From NCBI GenBank assembly GCA_023376005.1, contig CM042139.1, positions 144,050,528 through 144,114,527 on the forward strand: a stretch of DNA of 64,000 bases, in the 5' to 3' direction. Positions within the stretch are counted from its first letter, which is position 1, and every line of letters begins with the position of its first letter. Of the stretch, positions 47,869-59,620 are shown piece after piece. A program made the translations under genes and the position numbers. The notes beneath the pieces were generated by a model. It made no database searches. It had not been told where the DNA came from and saw only the letters and a program-made list of their open reading frames with translations. Source of the DNA: Doryteuthis pealeii. Taxonomy: Eukaryota > Mollusca > Cephalopoda > Myopsida > Loliginidae.

Positions 47869-48379
47869 AACGCAAATAGTCTCGTCCAGCATTTTAAGCC
47901 GAGTCATCGATTCCATTTCTCCTGGCGATAACCGTTACACGAAGTGTGGCTTATGTAAGCAAGTGTTGCATTACCTTATTATTATTATCTTCATCTTAGC
48001 TTGTTTTTATTTTTTTCTATCTCGTCAAGTTGGGTTTTGTTCTCTGGTCTTCTGTCTTCTCGAGTTGGCTTGGGGTTGTATATCTTCGCGTCTATTTGGT
48101 CAATTCTTATTCCTGAACACAAAGGACATAATTTAACTTGACATCTTTTATTTTCTCCTGTGTGTGGAGAGGAATTTTGAGAGCGACGCCATTTGCGTCT
48201 GCCTCATTTGATTGCTTAAGTTTGACTCTAAACTACACAGCTTTTCCCACGGATTTTACTATGACGTGGCACACTCAACCAATGAAAATGCAACGTTCAT
48301 AGGTCAACAAAAGGCCATAAGCTGTCAATAAAAATCGCTGGTTATTTCCATGACGGAATTATCGTTAAATTTTACTTGT
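47869..48379. other. No recognisable feature
   Basis: No supportable feature. Confidence 0.5.
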
Positions 48380-48965
48380 TTGTTTGTTTTGTTTTACGGC
48401 ATATCAACATTGGTGGGTCATTTAATGCCAACAAAGTTTTGAAATAGATTCATTCTTGATGGGTACTCAATTTTTTAAAGACATTTTTAAAACACATTTT
48501 TTCCTATTTAACACATAGATGGGACCCTAACAGGTACTACCACCCCGGGTTAGAGCACCAGGGAGTAATAGAGATGAAAGGATTCTTGACATTCTCCAGA
48601 GCCCCAGAATTGAAACTTTACTATCAGATAGAGTTTAACGTCATATCCAAGACAACAAAACCCTCACCCATCGCCTTCTACCACATGATAAAAAGGATTG
48701 GGAGTTGCCATAAGGGCAATAGGGTTGAGAGCCATTTGAGCTAGGGCTTGACGTGACCAGCCAATTGATCGGAGGGGGCCTCTCCGAGCGCTCATCTAAC
48801 CTAAGTAAGAGCCTAAGTGGAGTGTTGCATGTCATGGACTGCTCATCCACCGGGATTCCGTCCTTAAGCATCATGGGTCGCCGCCCATGGCCAACAGTTG
48901 AACCCATTGGGAGGGCGTCAACCCTCTGCAGAGGAGTATTCGGTTTATTCTAAAGCCCCAGCCGA
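48380..48965 (-). mobile_element. Repeat X, long form, most complete copy
   Basis: On the minus strand: CCAGTCGGCTGGGGCTTTAG start, GCATGATGCTTAAGGACGG-like block, ATGACATGCAACACTCCACT, CCTGTTAGGGTCCCATCTAT, GGCATTAAATGACCCACC and GTTGATATGCCGTAAAAC with CAAA repeats at the end. An 88-codon minus-strand frame (48641-48907) contains MLKDGIPVDEQSMTCNTPL; the same frame is open in two other long copies, but this may only reflect shared DNA. Confidence 0.8.
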
Positions 48966-49689
48966 CTGGGTTGGTTAACCTTTCAATTCAAATATTACAG
49001 TTCATTACAAAACGAATTGGCTACCCATTCATTATATAACAAGAATTTAAGGCAATACAATAATGTTAAAGATGACATATGTTTTGAATATGCATTTTAG
49101 TCAAAATTCAGTTATTTAAACAACGTTAGAAAATTATAAAATGTTAATAAATAGAATGGTGGTTAGTTATTTGATTTGGAAATGTTTTATGGGCATTAAT
49201 GAGTCGTGACTGAATATTGCGATGGCGTATACGTTTCTTCAATCACTTGTATATCATAATAGCGTAGGCCAGAATCGAAATAAAATTACGGATGAGGATA
49301 CTGATTGCGTGACATCAAATATCCAGTGAACTTTTACAAAATTACCATTTAATGATTACGGTTATGAGAATAATCAGCAAGTCAGGAAGGAGCGTTGGCG
49401 TTAAAACAGAAGAGTTGAATATAAAAGACCATAGCAAAAAAATTTAGAGAAGTGATAGCAACCAATGAAATTTATATTTCTTTTTATAAACATGTAATCC
49501 TATTTATTTAAAAATGAGACACCCAGAAAATGAGTTAAAGAAATTGTGTTGACCATTTAAAATCTAGTGACTTAAGACAGTCCTGATCATTTGTTTATCT
49601 TTTTTCGTTAGTAATAAAATCCTAATAAAATAGATCTAATATTCAAGTTTATATCAAGAGTTACATATATACATTAAAAAAATAAGTAA
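48966..49689. other. No recognisable feature
   Basis: No supportable feature. Confidence 0.5.
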
Positions 49690-49875
49690 GTAAAGTCGGC
49701 GGCATGGCCTATGATCAATATCAGCCGGACAGCGCTTTTCATTAACGTTTGAGGTAGAGCGCTACGCCTACCATCAGTTTCTCTTTACCGCACAGATCTA
49801 AGCTGTGCAACACTGAGTTGGCAACGACCGGCGTCGAACCCGAAACCTTGTGGTTCCTACACACCCGTCCAGTTT
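49690..49875 (-). mobile_element. SINE-D
   Basis: In reverse: GGTTTCGGGTTCGACGCC (B box), TGTGCGGTAAAGAGAAAC and GGCGTAGCGCTCTACCTC, as in 2346-2537. Confidence 0.7.
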
Positions 49876-49959
49876 TAATGTATATAAAAATATTTATCTT
49901 TTTTAAAGAAAGACAGTTGTGGTGGACGAGCTATGATATCGACGACTGAAGGTTGTCTT

Positions 49960-50110
49960 AGTATTTTAATCGTTTTGGAAACTAACATTTTTAGTTGAAA
50001 TGAAACAAACCCAGACATTTTGTAGCGTAATACTGTGTGTAGTATGATATCTCTTGTTTGGATATGAAAGACAATTTACGACGAATTTACAAGAGCAATT
50101 TTATTGTACG
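49960..50110 (+). mobile_element. LTR-like family Z fragment
   Basis: GAAACAAACCCAGACATTTT and ACGACGAATTTACAAGAGC followed by AATTTTATTG, parallel to 5770-6010. Confidence 0.4.
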
Positions 50111-50202
50111 GCAACCAATCTTGGAGAAGGAAAACTTTGAATTCAAACCTGCTTAAAGTTTACATTGTTTTGCAAACAGCTCATGGCGGAGAATTTGGAT
50201 AA

Positions 50203-50205
<3 letters not shown>
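50110..50205 (+). mobile_element. SINE-A 3' fragment
   Basis: CTTGGAGAAGGAAAACTTTG, GAATTCAAACCTGC and GGCGGAGAATTTGG. Confidence 0.6.

Positions 50206-50236
<31 letters not shown>
50202..50236. repeat. (CA)n then (TA)n
   Basis: About 8 CA and 9 TA units at the SINE-A tail. Confidence 0.9.
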
Positions 50237-50239
50237 GAT

Positions 50240-50335
50240 TCCTTTGCGGACACTAGGTACCTTCTAGCGGACCTACGAAGTGCGGTGGTCGATATGGCGA
50301 GAGAGAGTTAAAGGAATCCGTGCCGTCGGCACGCC
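50240..50335 (+). pseudogene. LINE-like ORF end, third copy
   Basis: One frame reads RTLGTF, stop, RTYEVRWSIWRERVKGIRA then VGTP and two stops, followed by AGTAATGAC. Best evidence that the three fragments were coding. Confidence 0.5.
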
Positions 50336-50388
50336 TTAATAGTAATGACATATACACACGCAGACACACATACATCTATATACATATA

Positions 50389-50393
<5 letters not shown>

Positions 50394-50450
<57 letters not shown>
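50394..50450. repeat. (GA)n microsatellite
   Basis: About 28 GA units with one AAA break. Confidence 0.95.
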
Positions 50451-50451
<1 letters not shown>

Positions 50452-50676
50452 TGAATCCCACACATAATTACTAGAGAAGATTAATTTCAAATGTGCATGC
50501 ATATATGAATATGTATAATCATGACTTATACCTGATGTTTCTTTAAAGAAGATTATTAAAACAAACGGAACCAGGAAATCAATTGGGAAACAATTAGACA
50601 TCTCAAAATTACTATGTGCATTCTCATAAGCACATTTACAGACACAAATCACACAGTACGGAGGGAAAACAGTTTT

Positions 50677-50683
50677 ATATATA

Positions 50684-50738
<55 letters not shown>
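50677..50738. repeat. (TA)n microsatellite
   Basis: About 30 TA units with one TATTATA break. Confidence 0.95.
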
Positions 50739-50745
<7 letters not shown>

Positions 50746-51196
50746 TTTGTTTTATGTGTGTATGGATATACATACAGAGAAAACTACAACAGATATCGTT
50801 CATTTGGCCGATAATGGAATGCGGTAAAAAGCAAATAGCAAATGACAAGTCGATGCAGTCAGGCGATTGGTGTTCGACTGTGGTGTGCATTAATTCTTAG
50901 AAATACTGAATCTGTTGTGCTTATAAGAAAGAAAGAAATAATAAAAAAAGAGTCGTTAAGAAAACAAATTTCCGGTTTCCAATGGATGAACCTTTTATTC
51001 GTTTGTGATTCAATAAGAGATTTGCTGATGGGATTTGTGAAGAAATTTGTACTGACATTTCCTGAAGAAGTTGGAAGTGGGAGAGGAGGAGGAAGAAGAT
51101 AATGGACGGGAGGAGAAGGAGGCAATAAAATCGTTAGTAATAATAACAAAAGACAAAGCAAGTAATGTGTTATTGTTATCAAAACTGCACCACTCA

Positions 51197-51204
<8 letters not shown>
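50739..51204. other. No recognisable feature
   Basis: Purine-rich block near 51070-51120; no gene supported. Confidence 0.5.

Positions 51205-51247
<43 letters not shown>
51205..51247. repeat. (TA)n microsatellite
   Basis: About 21 TA units. Confidence 0.95.
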
Positions 51248-51476
51248 TAGGAAAAGTACCCCGGTCCATGGCCGGACTAATTTTGTTTAGGAACACCAGT
51301 AAGAAAGGGAGAAAACAAGAGTAAGAGAGAATAAAAGGAAAACATTTTATAAAATAAAAAAATCGCCGAGAATTCGTATATTACAATGTTTGTTTTTTAG
51401 GAAATGCTTTTTTTGTTTACATTTAAAATATTTTTTTAAAAAATGTAATCCTAAACTTGTTTTAAGACATTTTATT

Positions 51477-51486
51477 TGAGAGAGAC

Positions 51487-51560
<74 letters not shown>

Positions 51561-51641
51561 GAACACGAGAGAGAGAGAGAGAGAGACGAACACGAGAGAG
51601 AGAGAGAGAGAGACGAACACGAGAGAGAGAGAGAGAGAGAC

Positions 51642-51683
<42 letters not shown>

Positions 51684-51738
51684 ACGAGAGAGAGAGAGAG
51701 AGACGAAACAGAGAGAGAGAGAGAGAGAGAGAGACGAA

Positions 51739-51789
<51 letters not shown>

Positions 51790-51794
51790 AGAGT
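51477..51794. repeat. (GA)n with higher-order CGAACAC units
   Basis: About 320 bases of GA with regularly spaced ACGAACACGAGA inserts; three consecutive units of about 26-28 bases at 51559-51640. Confidence 0.95.
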
Positions 51795-52161
51795 GAAAGC
51801 CTGTTGAGTTAAAGTGAAATTTATTAATCTAATTTCCTTTTTGACTCAATTTTTCCTTACTTTATTTTTCCTTACTGTGAAGAGTTCTAGAAATTGGTTG
51901 ATTTTTGTTTAATTATTAAATTATATCACTTAATTAGTAAAACTCAAAAAACAAATGTTGTGTGTTTCCTAGTTAGAAACACATTAACGTGTCTGCGAGA
52001 TTTCAAATCAGAGTGACATCTCTTTTTGGAGTTATAAGTCGACACGTACATACCAAAAACATTCTTTTATATATATGTATATATAAATATGCGGTCTGTA
52101 ATGATCTCAGCCTTACCAACAACATGACCTAGAGTCATGAAATGTCCATGCTTCCACATAT
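51795..52161. other. No recognisable feature
   Basis: No supportable feature. Confidence 0.5.
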
Positions 52162-52365
52162 ATATCTATGTTTATCAGCCCCTCCGCATTAGTATGATGT
52201 GGCTCATGGTCATTTTTAAGCGGAGTTTAACGGATTTGAATTCAGAGTTTTCCCTCTCCTAGACTGGTTGCTTAACCAAGGTTAAAGAGCCTAGTCTGTC
52301 CTACTATTTACCCATAGCTGGAGGGAGAATACTTGGATATATACCTTTCCCACGCACCTCCAGAT
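52162..52365 (-). mobile_element. SINE-A 3' two thirds
   Basis: In reverse, from CTTTCCCACGC through CCATAGCTGGAGGGAGAATA, GGTTGCTTAACCAAGGTTAA, to CAGCCCCTCCGCATTAG. Confidence 0.75.
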
Positions 52366-52609
52366 ATATCGTTTCTTGATTTAACTCTTTAAAAGAAAAA
52401 CAAATGTATATTCCCTTCTTGGTTGCTCAGAAAAAATTCGGAATCACTTCGTATATATAAGACTGACCACTCGATTGATTTGTGCAATAATACACAAGGT
52501 TTTAAAAAATGGAATAGAGTAGCGGTAATATCAGTGGGCAATCGTTAGAAAAACCGAAATCATGTCGATGCATAATGGCTTTAAATGCAGTCAGCGCCAA
52601 GATACATAT
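52366..52609. other. No recognisable feature
   Basis: No supportable feature. Confidence 0.5.
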
Positions 52610-53621
52610 CATTATTAATCTTTCACTGGAGTTTGAGTGACAAGTCTCCTCACGTTTCCAGGACTCAGTGTAAACCAGCTAATTTCCACAATGCTGTTGT
52701 CTGGATGGTCTCAATTCTTCCTGATTTCCAGTTCCTCTAGTCTTTTTTCTAAGTGCCCTGACTACTATTGGTATCACTTCCACTTTCATATTCCAGTTTT
52801 TTCAATTTTCTAGCAAGGTCTAGGTATTTGTCTAACTTTTCGTTTTCTTTCATCTTCACCCTGTGATCTGCTGGAACTGCAAAATATATAGACAGGCTCT
52901 TTTTTTTGTTAATCAATTCTAGGTCTGGTCTTCTGGCTGGGATAAAGCAATCCGTCAGATATTTTATGCGTTTCATTTTCAAGAGCAGATGCTGGTTTAT
53001 GCACACACCATTTTGTTGTATGGTCAAAATTTATTTTTTGCATAATTCCCAGTGGATCACCCTTCCGACCCAGTCGTGTATAGTTTTGTATTCTTGTGCT
53101 AGTTTGCTGAATTCGCTTAATACATGGTCTAGTCTCTGTCAAGACTACATTTGCTGTTTCGTTGTCTTATCAATTTTTGCTTTGATATAATTTGTTCTTA
53201 TGACATTTTTTTGAGCAGCAATTATGAGTGACTTGGTTTCTAATTAGGTTTTTTCTAAGCCATGTCCAGGTCTTTTTATGTGCAACCTCCCCAATTTTTC
53301 GTTTGAAATATCCATACAACTGCCTTTCTTCCAATTTCTGATTCCTTGTCTTTGTTGTTTTTCTGCTTGTCCATAAGTTGCAGCTGCTGTTATTGACTGC
53401 CATAAGTAATCTTTCCTTGCTCTTTTTTGTGTATTCTTAGAGTCCTTGAATTGTGGCATCTACACAATCCTGGGGGCAAGACCTCTTCCACCTCTCTTTC
53501 TTGATACATATAGCCTATCAGATTTCGGGTTTAAAGCCTTGTGCATTGTCGTTAAATTTCTAGTCTTTTTGTCAATCAGTCTGAGTTCCTCTCTTGTCCA
53601 TTTTCAGAATGGCCCAGAGTA

Positions 53622-53622
<1 letters not shown>
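52610..53622 (-). pseudogene. Non-LTR retrotransposon polyprotein, C-terminal third
   Basis: Minus strand, frames broken several times. In order: RLYVSRKRGGRGLAP-like segment (LYV then RKERW in another frame) near 53500; KEYTKKSKERLLMA, QLYGYFKRKIGEVAHKKTW and WLRKNL (53400-53230); a degenerate zinc-finger/linker region; WCVHKPASALENETHKI; then ARRPDLELINKKK with AVPADHRVKMKENEKLDKY and LDLARKLKKLE (52940-52780). The last part is the RPD...D...K arrangement seen in the C-terminal endonuclease of R2/NeSL-type LINEs; the aspartate expected before FAVPAD is tyrosine here. The 5' part (RT fingers and palm) is absent, a typical 5' truncation. It is not a host gene. Confidence 0.8.

Positions 53623-53624
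<2 letters not shown>

Positions 53625-53665
<41 letters not shown>
53625..53665. repeat. (ATT)n, 3' tail of the upstream LINE
   Basis: About 12 ATT units; on the minus strand an (AAT)n tail following the stop of the next copy. Confidence 0.9.
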
Positions 53666-53667
<2 letters not shown>

Positions 53668-54095
53668 CATCATCATTTTCACACCAGCGGAGTGAGTGAC
53701 AACAAGTCTCTTCAGGTCTCCAGGACTCTTCTGAGTATTCTAGCCGATTTCAATGTTGTTATCTGGATGGTCTTAATTCTTCCTGTGATTTCCAATTCTT
53801 ACAATCTTTTCTAAAGTTTTCTAAAATTTTGGGGTCCGTTCAAGTGTACCAACTACAAATGATATCACTTTCACCCTCATATTCCACACCTCTTTCAATT
53901 CTCTAGCAAAGTCATGGTATTTGTCTATTTTCGTTTTCTTTCATCGCCACCCTGTGATCTGATAGAACTGCAAAATCTACCAATTGACAATTCTCTTTTC
54001 TCGTTAATTAATACTAGGTCTGGTCTTCTGGCTGGGATTAGGCGATACGTCTTTATCTCAAATTCCCAGATAATATTTTTTTTATTGTTTCATCC
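53666..54095 (-). pseudogene. Non-LTR retrotransposon C-terminus, second copy
   Basis: Minus strand: ARRPDLVLINEK, RFCSSIRSQGGDERKRK in a shifted frame, KYHDFARELKEVWNMRVKV, then GRIKTIQITTL, SARILRRVLET and a stop directly before the (AAT)n tail. Same family as the preceding fragment and in the same orientation, with only the tail between. Confidence 0.75.
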
Positions 54096-55117
54096 TTTCC
54101 ACTACCGATACATTTTTGCGTGTCATTATATACTACCCCAGGCAATCACCCTTTTAAAAAATGGTTCATGAGAAAGTTCCATTAACCTAATAAGATTTAT
54201 TATCTGCCATATGGATCAATTTTGATAAAGAATATTTCTTTAATTTAAAGAAATCCATGCTATTAAGAATTATGTCGGCCATAAAAACTTGAGAATGGTG
54301 AATTAAGTTTTAATTCTATTTTCTTATCAATGAATTTCATATTTCCCCTCAATATCGAGTTATTCCGTAATATTTTCCTTTGCATGACTTGGAAGAAAAT
54401 ATACCATTAATTCAAATAATTTAATCAAGTTTAAAGTATATTTTATTAAGTCAGAATGTTTACGTCTCACCTTTTATTAGTTTATTTACTGCTAAAATCC
54501 CTCCCATGGTCTACCAGGTTTTTTTTTACCAGGTTTTTCATTTTTAACCACTCCATTTTGTTTATATTTTTACAAAGTCTTAGACACATCTGACTGGGAA
54601 CAACCAATGTATTTAATCACACTCCACTATCGATTGCCTTAATGAATAGATTTTACTATTCTTTTCCTCGTTTTAATTTACAGTTTTTTTGTTGGAATCA
54701 TGTTTCCTTTTAATTAGGTATGCCCAACCACTTGTTGAAGTTTGCAAGAAATGTCGAAAGTGTAGACCAATTTTCATATCTTTGATTCTGATGATATTTG
54801 TATGAGTAATGCAAATTAAAAGATTCGTCCATAATTCCTTCTTAACATTGGATTATTCCATATTTATCTTGTTTATTTAAAGGTGTAATATCTTAACCAG
54901 AATGTTCAGCTATTAAAGAAAAAATGTCCTGCGTCTTATCTGTTAGTTTATTTACTGCTACCTAAAAAATGTATAATGTTTTCCGTATATAATGGTCAAA
55001 GTAAATGAAAATTCTCGCGGTTTTGTTTCATAAATCCAACAAGTGGCATGATGGATTACATAAATATCAAAACGCCTTGTCGATGGTTTGACAAAAGTTA
55101 TATATTAAAAAAAATGT
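54096..55117. other. No recognisable feature
   Basis: AT-rich; the word TTAGTTTATTTACTGCTA recurs (54478 and 54945) but no family is clear. Confidence 0.45.
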
Positions 55118-55380
55118 ATTTACCAACCCGTTAAGCAAAGGTATAATTCGACACAAGGTTACACGTTTGGTACATCCGCTATTTTTTTAGTGGTAATGGA
55201 TCTGCGAGACTATGTTACAAACTATTACACCACAATTTGACACCTTCTGATCGAACTCATTTGCCACAGGCAGTATGTGTCATAATTATGGGGCATCTAG
55301 CGAGGATCGAATTCGCCATTAAGTGGTAATGGATCTGCAAGACTAGCTTGCTAACCATTACACCACAGTGAGACGCCTAT
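55118..55380 (-). mobile_element. SINE-C head-to-tail dimer
   Basis: Two units in reverse (TGGTGTAATAGTTTGTAAC and GTGGTGTAATGGTTAGC heads; AATGGCGAATTCGATCCTCG B box in the better one). Confidence 0.7.
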
Positions 55381-56789
55381 ATGGGTTTAAAGGATAATCT
55401 ACTTCAAACCTCTGACAAATTAGGGAGAGGGAAATAGATATATACACACATCAAAAACCAATAAAAAACTGTATTCATCGAAAATGAAGACCCCACAAAA
55501 TTATCATTGCATGCAAATTGGACTGGAAATTGCTTTATTCTCAAACATTTTAAAGTGTATTGCTTCAGTTAATATCACTATGACGTGCTGCTTTTTTGTT
55601 GTTTTCTTTGGGGGGAGGGGGTTACGGTTATATTGAAGCATAAGAATCTTGTAATATAGACATCTAATTTAGAAAAACGTTCAACTAAACGGATTAGATA
55701 AATAGCACCTGATTACAATTAGAAATTTGATATCTGTATTTCAGACAATTTAATGATACGCGCCAAATAATGACGCTATTCGACATATTAGTTGCAATGG
55801 CACCATCAATGTTACATTATGGCATACCGATCATCCAATCGGATCTAATCTATAATTGATGACGTTAAAGCAGGAGTCACAAACGGAACACAGGTTGAGA
55901 AATAAAATCATAACTCTATATCGAGATGGTTTTTATCAGCAGATCAACTTATAAGTCATTCATTGCAGACATTTAATTCATTTGTAAATGTTTGATTGTA
56001 ATCGTAACACTATTTTCAATATTCACCTTTTTTTTAATGCATTTTTTTTTTGTCTATAATCATTTATTTGCCCAGTTTTATTGTTGAAAGTATTCCTATC
56101 TAACACTAATTATCTATATACAATTATAGGTAATTTTCACCTTTAGTTGGTTAAATTCCTAGCAAATAAGGCAATTAGAGTAACCTCCCGTAACTTTCAC
56201 TTTGAAACAAGCCGGTAACTATTTTGAAAGTCTCCGTACGAAATAAACAAATCTTAGAAACTTTTTCGAGAACAATACAACTGCATGCTTTAACACAAAA
56301 ATATCATAAAATGTGTTCTTAATAACAATTAAGTTCATTTCAGATAATGCGCACGCACAATTTTATGCTCGGAATTTAGCCAACTAAAGGTGAAAATTAC
56401 TCAATTATATATGGTATAAAGTATTCCTATCTAATTCAAATAATTAATACACAACTATAGGTTTCAACACATCATTGGACAATGTGGTCCAGTAAGGACC
56501 ATTACTTCCTATGTTTTACAAACGTTGAGGAAGGCCTGGTTACACCAGTGTAATAGGAAAAAAGGCTGTGGGTCAGTTAAATGTAGGGTGCTCAACGTGA
56601 AGTATGCCACCCGCGTAACCCTTTTGAAAATTGCTTAGATTCCGTCGACATTCCTCTTCAGGGGCACCTCGGGTACCAGACATTAAACCCAGCTCTCATC
56701 CCTTTTAGACGAGGAGAAAAAGTTCTGCATGGAAGAAGGCCTAGTGGAATTAAGCTTTTACTTATTTCATGTGTCTCCCTTGACGAAAG
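55381..56789. other. No recognised gene
   Basis: ATTCCTATCTAACACTAATT near 56095 and ATTCCTATCTAATTCAAATA near 56421 are related segments around 330 bases apart, and AACTAAAGGTGAAAATTAC near 56383 mirrors GTAATTTTCACCTTTAGTT near 56130, so an inverted repeat may lie here. No product. Confidence 0.35.
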
Positions 56790-57055
56790 GTCGAGAAGTG
56801 ACGGCCTGTGTAGAGCCAGCCACACTTTTTTGATAAACTGATAACAGAAAAATGGCGCTCCAATAGACCACAGCTTCACCCCCATAAAATCGCTACTCAG
56901 ATTTGTAATTCTCCTAGACCGGTTACCCATCAAAGCTAGAAAGCATTGTCTATCCTAAAATTTTACTCAGTTGAAAAAGAAAAGATGGATCGATTCCTTT
57001 CTCCAGAGCATTAGCACAAATTCAGACGCAAGCAGCCTCGTTCAGGATATATAAG
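56790..57055 (-). mobile_element. SINE-F copy 1
   Basis: In reverse: GAACGAGGCTGC-type B-box region, AATGCTCTGGAGAAAGG, GGTAACCGGTCTAGGAG and a tail with CTGTTATCAG and GTGTGGCTGGCTCTACACAG. The tail differs from SINE-A and recurs at 57595-57860. Confidence 0.55.
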
Positions 57056-57335
57056 GAAATCCACTGGTAAGTAAGGGATGATTATATCTGGGATCATCGA
57101 AATCTCACTGTACAATCATACTGTATACTATTGTAGGTGCAATTATATATACTCATACGAGGATTTTTATAAATCCCTAAAACGAGCTCAATGTACAATA
57201 ATCAATAGATTAAATTGTATACAGAGAAATATTTGACTTTCAAAGAAAGAAAAAACTTAACAAACCGTCATCCCGTTATATTTTTATTTCAAACAGAAAC
57301 TCAAAAGAAGAGTTTTACAAAATACAGGGATCCTC

Positions 57336-57338
<3 letters not shown>

Positions 57339-57393
<55 letters not shown>

Positions 57394-57408
57394 GTGTGTG
57401 TGTATGTA

Positions 57409-57439
<31 letters not shown>

Positions 57440-57524
57440 ATGTATATGTGTGTGTATATGTGTGTGTATGTGTATGTGTGTGTGTATGTGTGTGTGTGTA
57501 TGTGTGTGTGTGTGTGTGTGTGTG
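57339..57524. repeat. (TA)n then variant (TG)n/(TATG)n
   Basis: About 24 TA units then 135 bases of TG with periodic TATG. Confidence 0.95.
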
Positions 57525-57594
57525 ATAGGCTCTACCGTATAAAGGCCAAACACTTGAAAACCATTGTATTACCCACTCAAGCTATTTGTTTATA

Positions 57595-57860
57595 GTGGTG
57601 ACGACCTACGTAGAACCAGCCACACTATTTGGAGAAGCTGATAACAGAGGAGGTGTGTCTTGATGTGCCACAGATTCTAAAGGGAAAAAAGGTTTTGAAT
57701 TATGAGTTTTTCCTTCTAAACCGGTTGCTCTGATAGAAAGTCTGCTCTACTATTTTACACATATCTGCGGTAAAAGAACAGATGCATTCACGCTCTTTCC
57801 TCATAGCATTAGCATCAAGTAAAACACAATCAGCCTCGTCCAGAATCTGAACCAATTCAA
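57595..57860 (-). mobile_element. SINE-F copy 2
   Basis: In reverse: GATTCTGGACGAGGCTGATT, GCTAATGCTATGAGGAAAG, CAACCGGTTTAGAAGG and tail CTGTTATCAGCTTCTCC with GTGTGGCTGGTTCTACGTAG. Confidence 0.6.
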
Positions 57861-57954
57861 ACTTTCCTTGCAAGCATCGTAAATACAATTGATTAGTGAA
57901 ATAAATCTTTAATTAGGACTACGCCTATTCTAGTAGTGACCATCCCAAACGAAT

Positions 57955-58185
57955 TTAACAGGTTTGAATTCAGAGTTTTCCTTCTCCTGGATCGGTTGTT
58001 TAACCAAGGTTAATGAGTCCAGTCTGCCCTACCATTTAACCATACCTGGTGGGAGAGTAGTTGGATTCATACCTTTGCCAAGGGTATTAGCGCTATGTGA
58101 ACTGTAGCTTCGTCCAGGATTTGATCTCGGGTCGACGAGTCCATTTCCTACGACTCTAACCATTACACCACGAAACTTCAACTAA
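57955..58185 (-). mobile_element. SINE-A, nearly full length
   Basis: In reverse from CGTGGTGTAATGGTTAGAG to GGAGAAGGAAAACTCTGAAT; the extreme 3' tail is missing. Confidence 0.85.
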
Positions 58186-58464
58186 AAGCAAAAACGAGTA
58201 ACGCTCATTTTGTTTATTTTACTGTCTCCCCATTGGGATTACTCTGTATGTATATTTCTCTAAAAGGGGCCTTTCTAATTCCATATTACAATCTCGTCTG
58301 AAGCAACATGCTTTCTTAGCTGGAACACTGATCTTCTGTGGCTTCTGGTAGTGTCAGTCGGTTTTGATTAAATATCACTGCCGCAAATAGATAGGTCATC
58401 ATTAAGTGAAGTCGAAATAGCTTCAACGTTTGTTCGCCAACTGCTACAATCATTTTATGGAAGC
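58186..58464. other. No recognisable feature
   Basis: Spacer between two inverted SINE-A copies. Confidence 0.5.
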
Positions 58465-58722
58465 GCTCGTTATATAATGGTTATAATCGTAGGAAAAGGA
58501 CCTGGCGAAACAGAGTTCAAATCCTGGTCCAGACTTTTCATATAGCGCTAATACACTTGGAAAAGACTATTCTCCCTTCAGCTATGGGTTAATAGCTAAG
58601 TAGGGCGGACTGGGCTAACTTTGGTTAGGCAATTGGTCTAGGAGAACGAAAACCTCTTGAACTCCGCTTAAAAATTGACATTGTGTCGCATCCTGTTTGG
58701 GTGGATGGTTTGGGTAAATACA
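58465..58722 (+). mobile_element. SINE-A, nearly full length
   Basis: GTTATATAATGGTTATAATC, CAGAGTTCAAATCCTGG, CAGCTATGGGTTAATAGC, GGTCTAGGAGAACGAAAACC and GTTTGGGTAAATAC. Confidence 0.85.
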
Positions 58723-59249
58723 ATCATTTTAATACTAAAGAGTATGGAAAAGACAACCCAAGATTATATGTGTACGTAAAAACATTCACATGTACCAAAG
58801 TTAGGAAAATAATATGTATGAGTATTTAAAATCATATTATTTACGATATTAAGGAGATCCTTACTAATATTACTCTCATAATTTCCAAAAATAACCTTTC
58901 GCTATTTTGTCGCTAAAATCTAGTGGGCTTGAATATGCCAGATCCCCCGTCCTGGTCAGTAGCAGTCCCGTCGTCGAAGAAGACAGATGTTAAACACTTC
59001 AGGCTGAACCAAAATATCTGTCCCGAACTTCACGATAATAATCAAGTTTTATCTTCAAAGGAATTCGGAATTTACATGGAAGTAAATTAAAAATGAATAC
59101 TAAAAACATATATGTACATTGTTCCCATATAAAAAAAATAATACTCACACAAAAATATTCAAATTATTATTTATTACCAAAATAATATATAAACAGAACG
59201 ACCGTTCAACTCACCCCCGCTATTTATTTTATTGTTTGCTTATGTTAAT
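58723..59249. other. No recognisable feature
   Basis: No supportable feature. Confidence 0.5.
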
Positions 59250-59620
59250 TATAACTAGCAGAGCTACTCGGCGTTGACGGAATTTAAAAATGTTAAAAAT
59301 AAATCTCTTAATAATACAAACGAAAAGAATAATGAAAATAAGACTAAAAAACACGAATATATAAAGAATAATCAAACGAATTTAGAGAAAAAGAATTTTA
59401 TATTTATCTGTATATAAATATTTATATACAGATAAATATAAAATGTTTTCTCTAAATTTTTTTATTATCTTTTATTCTTTATATAATCTAGTTTTTAAGT
59501 CTTATTTATATTATCATTTTTGTATTTTACTTTTGCCTTTTATTATGTTTTATCCTTTATTTGTTTTATTGTTTAATCACTTTAAAATATTTTTAATATA
59601 TCATTGATTTATAGCCTGAT
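59250..59620. mobile_element. Palindromic AT-rich element
   Basis: Starts near AACTAGCAGAGC and TACTCGGCGTTGACGG. The centre (59390-59470) is an inverted repeat with about 40-bp arms and almost no loop (ATATTTATCTGTATATAAAT). Weaker arm similarity extends outward (TATAAAGAATAA on both sides). A related segment is inverted at 62195-62430. Confidence 0.55.

Noticed and set aside
48641..48907. Minus-strand frame in Repeat X as a real protein
   Set aside because: Open in several copies but also open on the opposite strand, with no recognised domain; shared DNA is enough to explain it.
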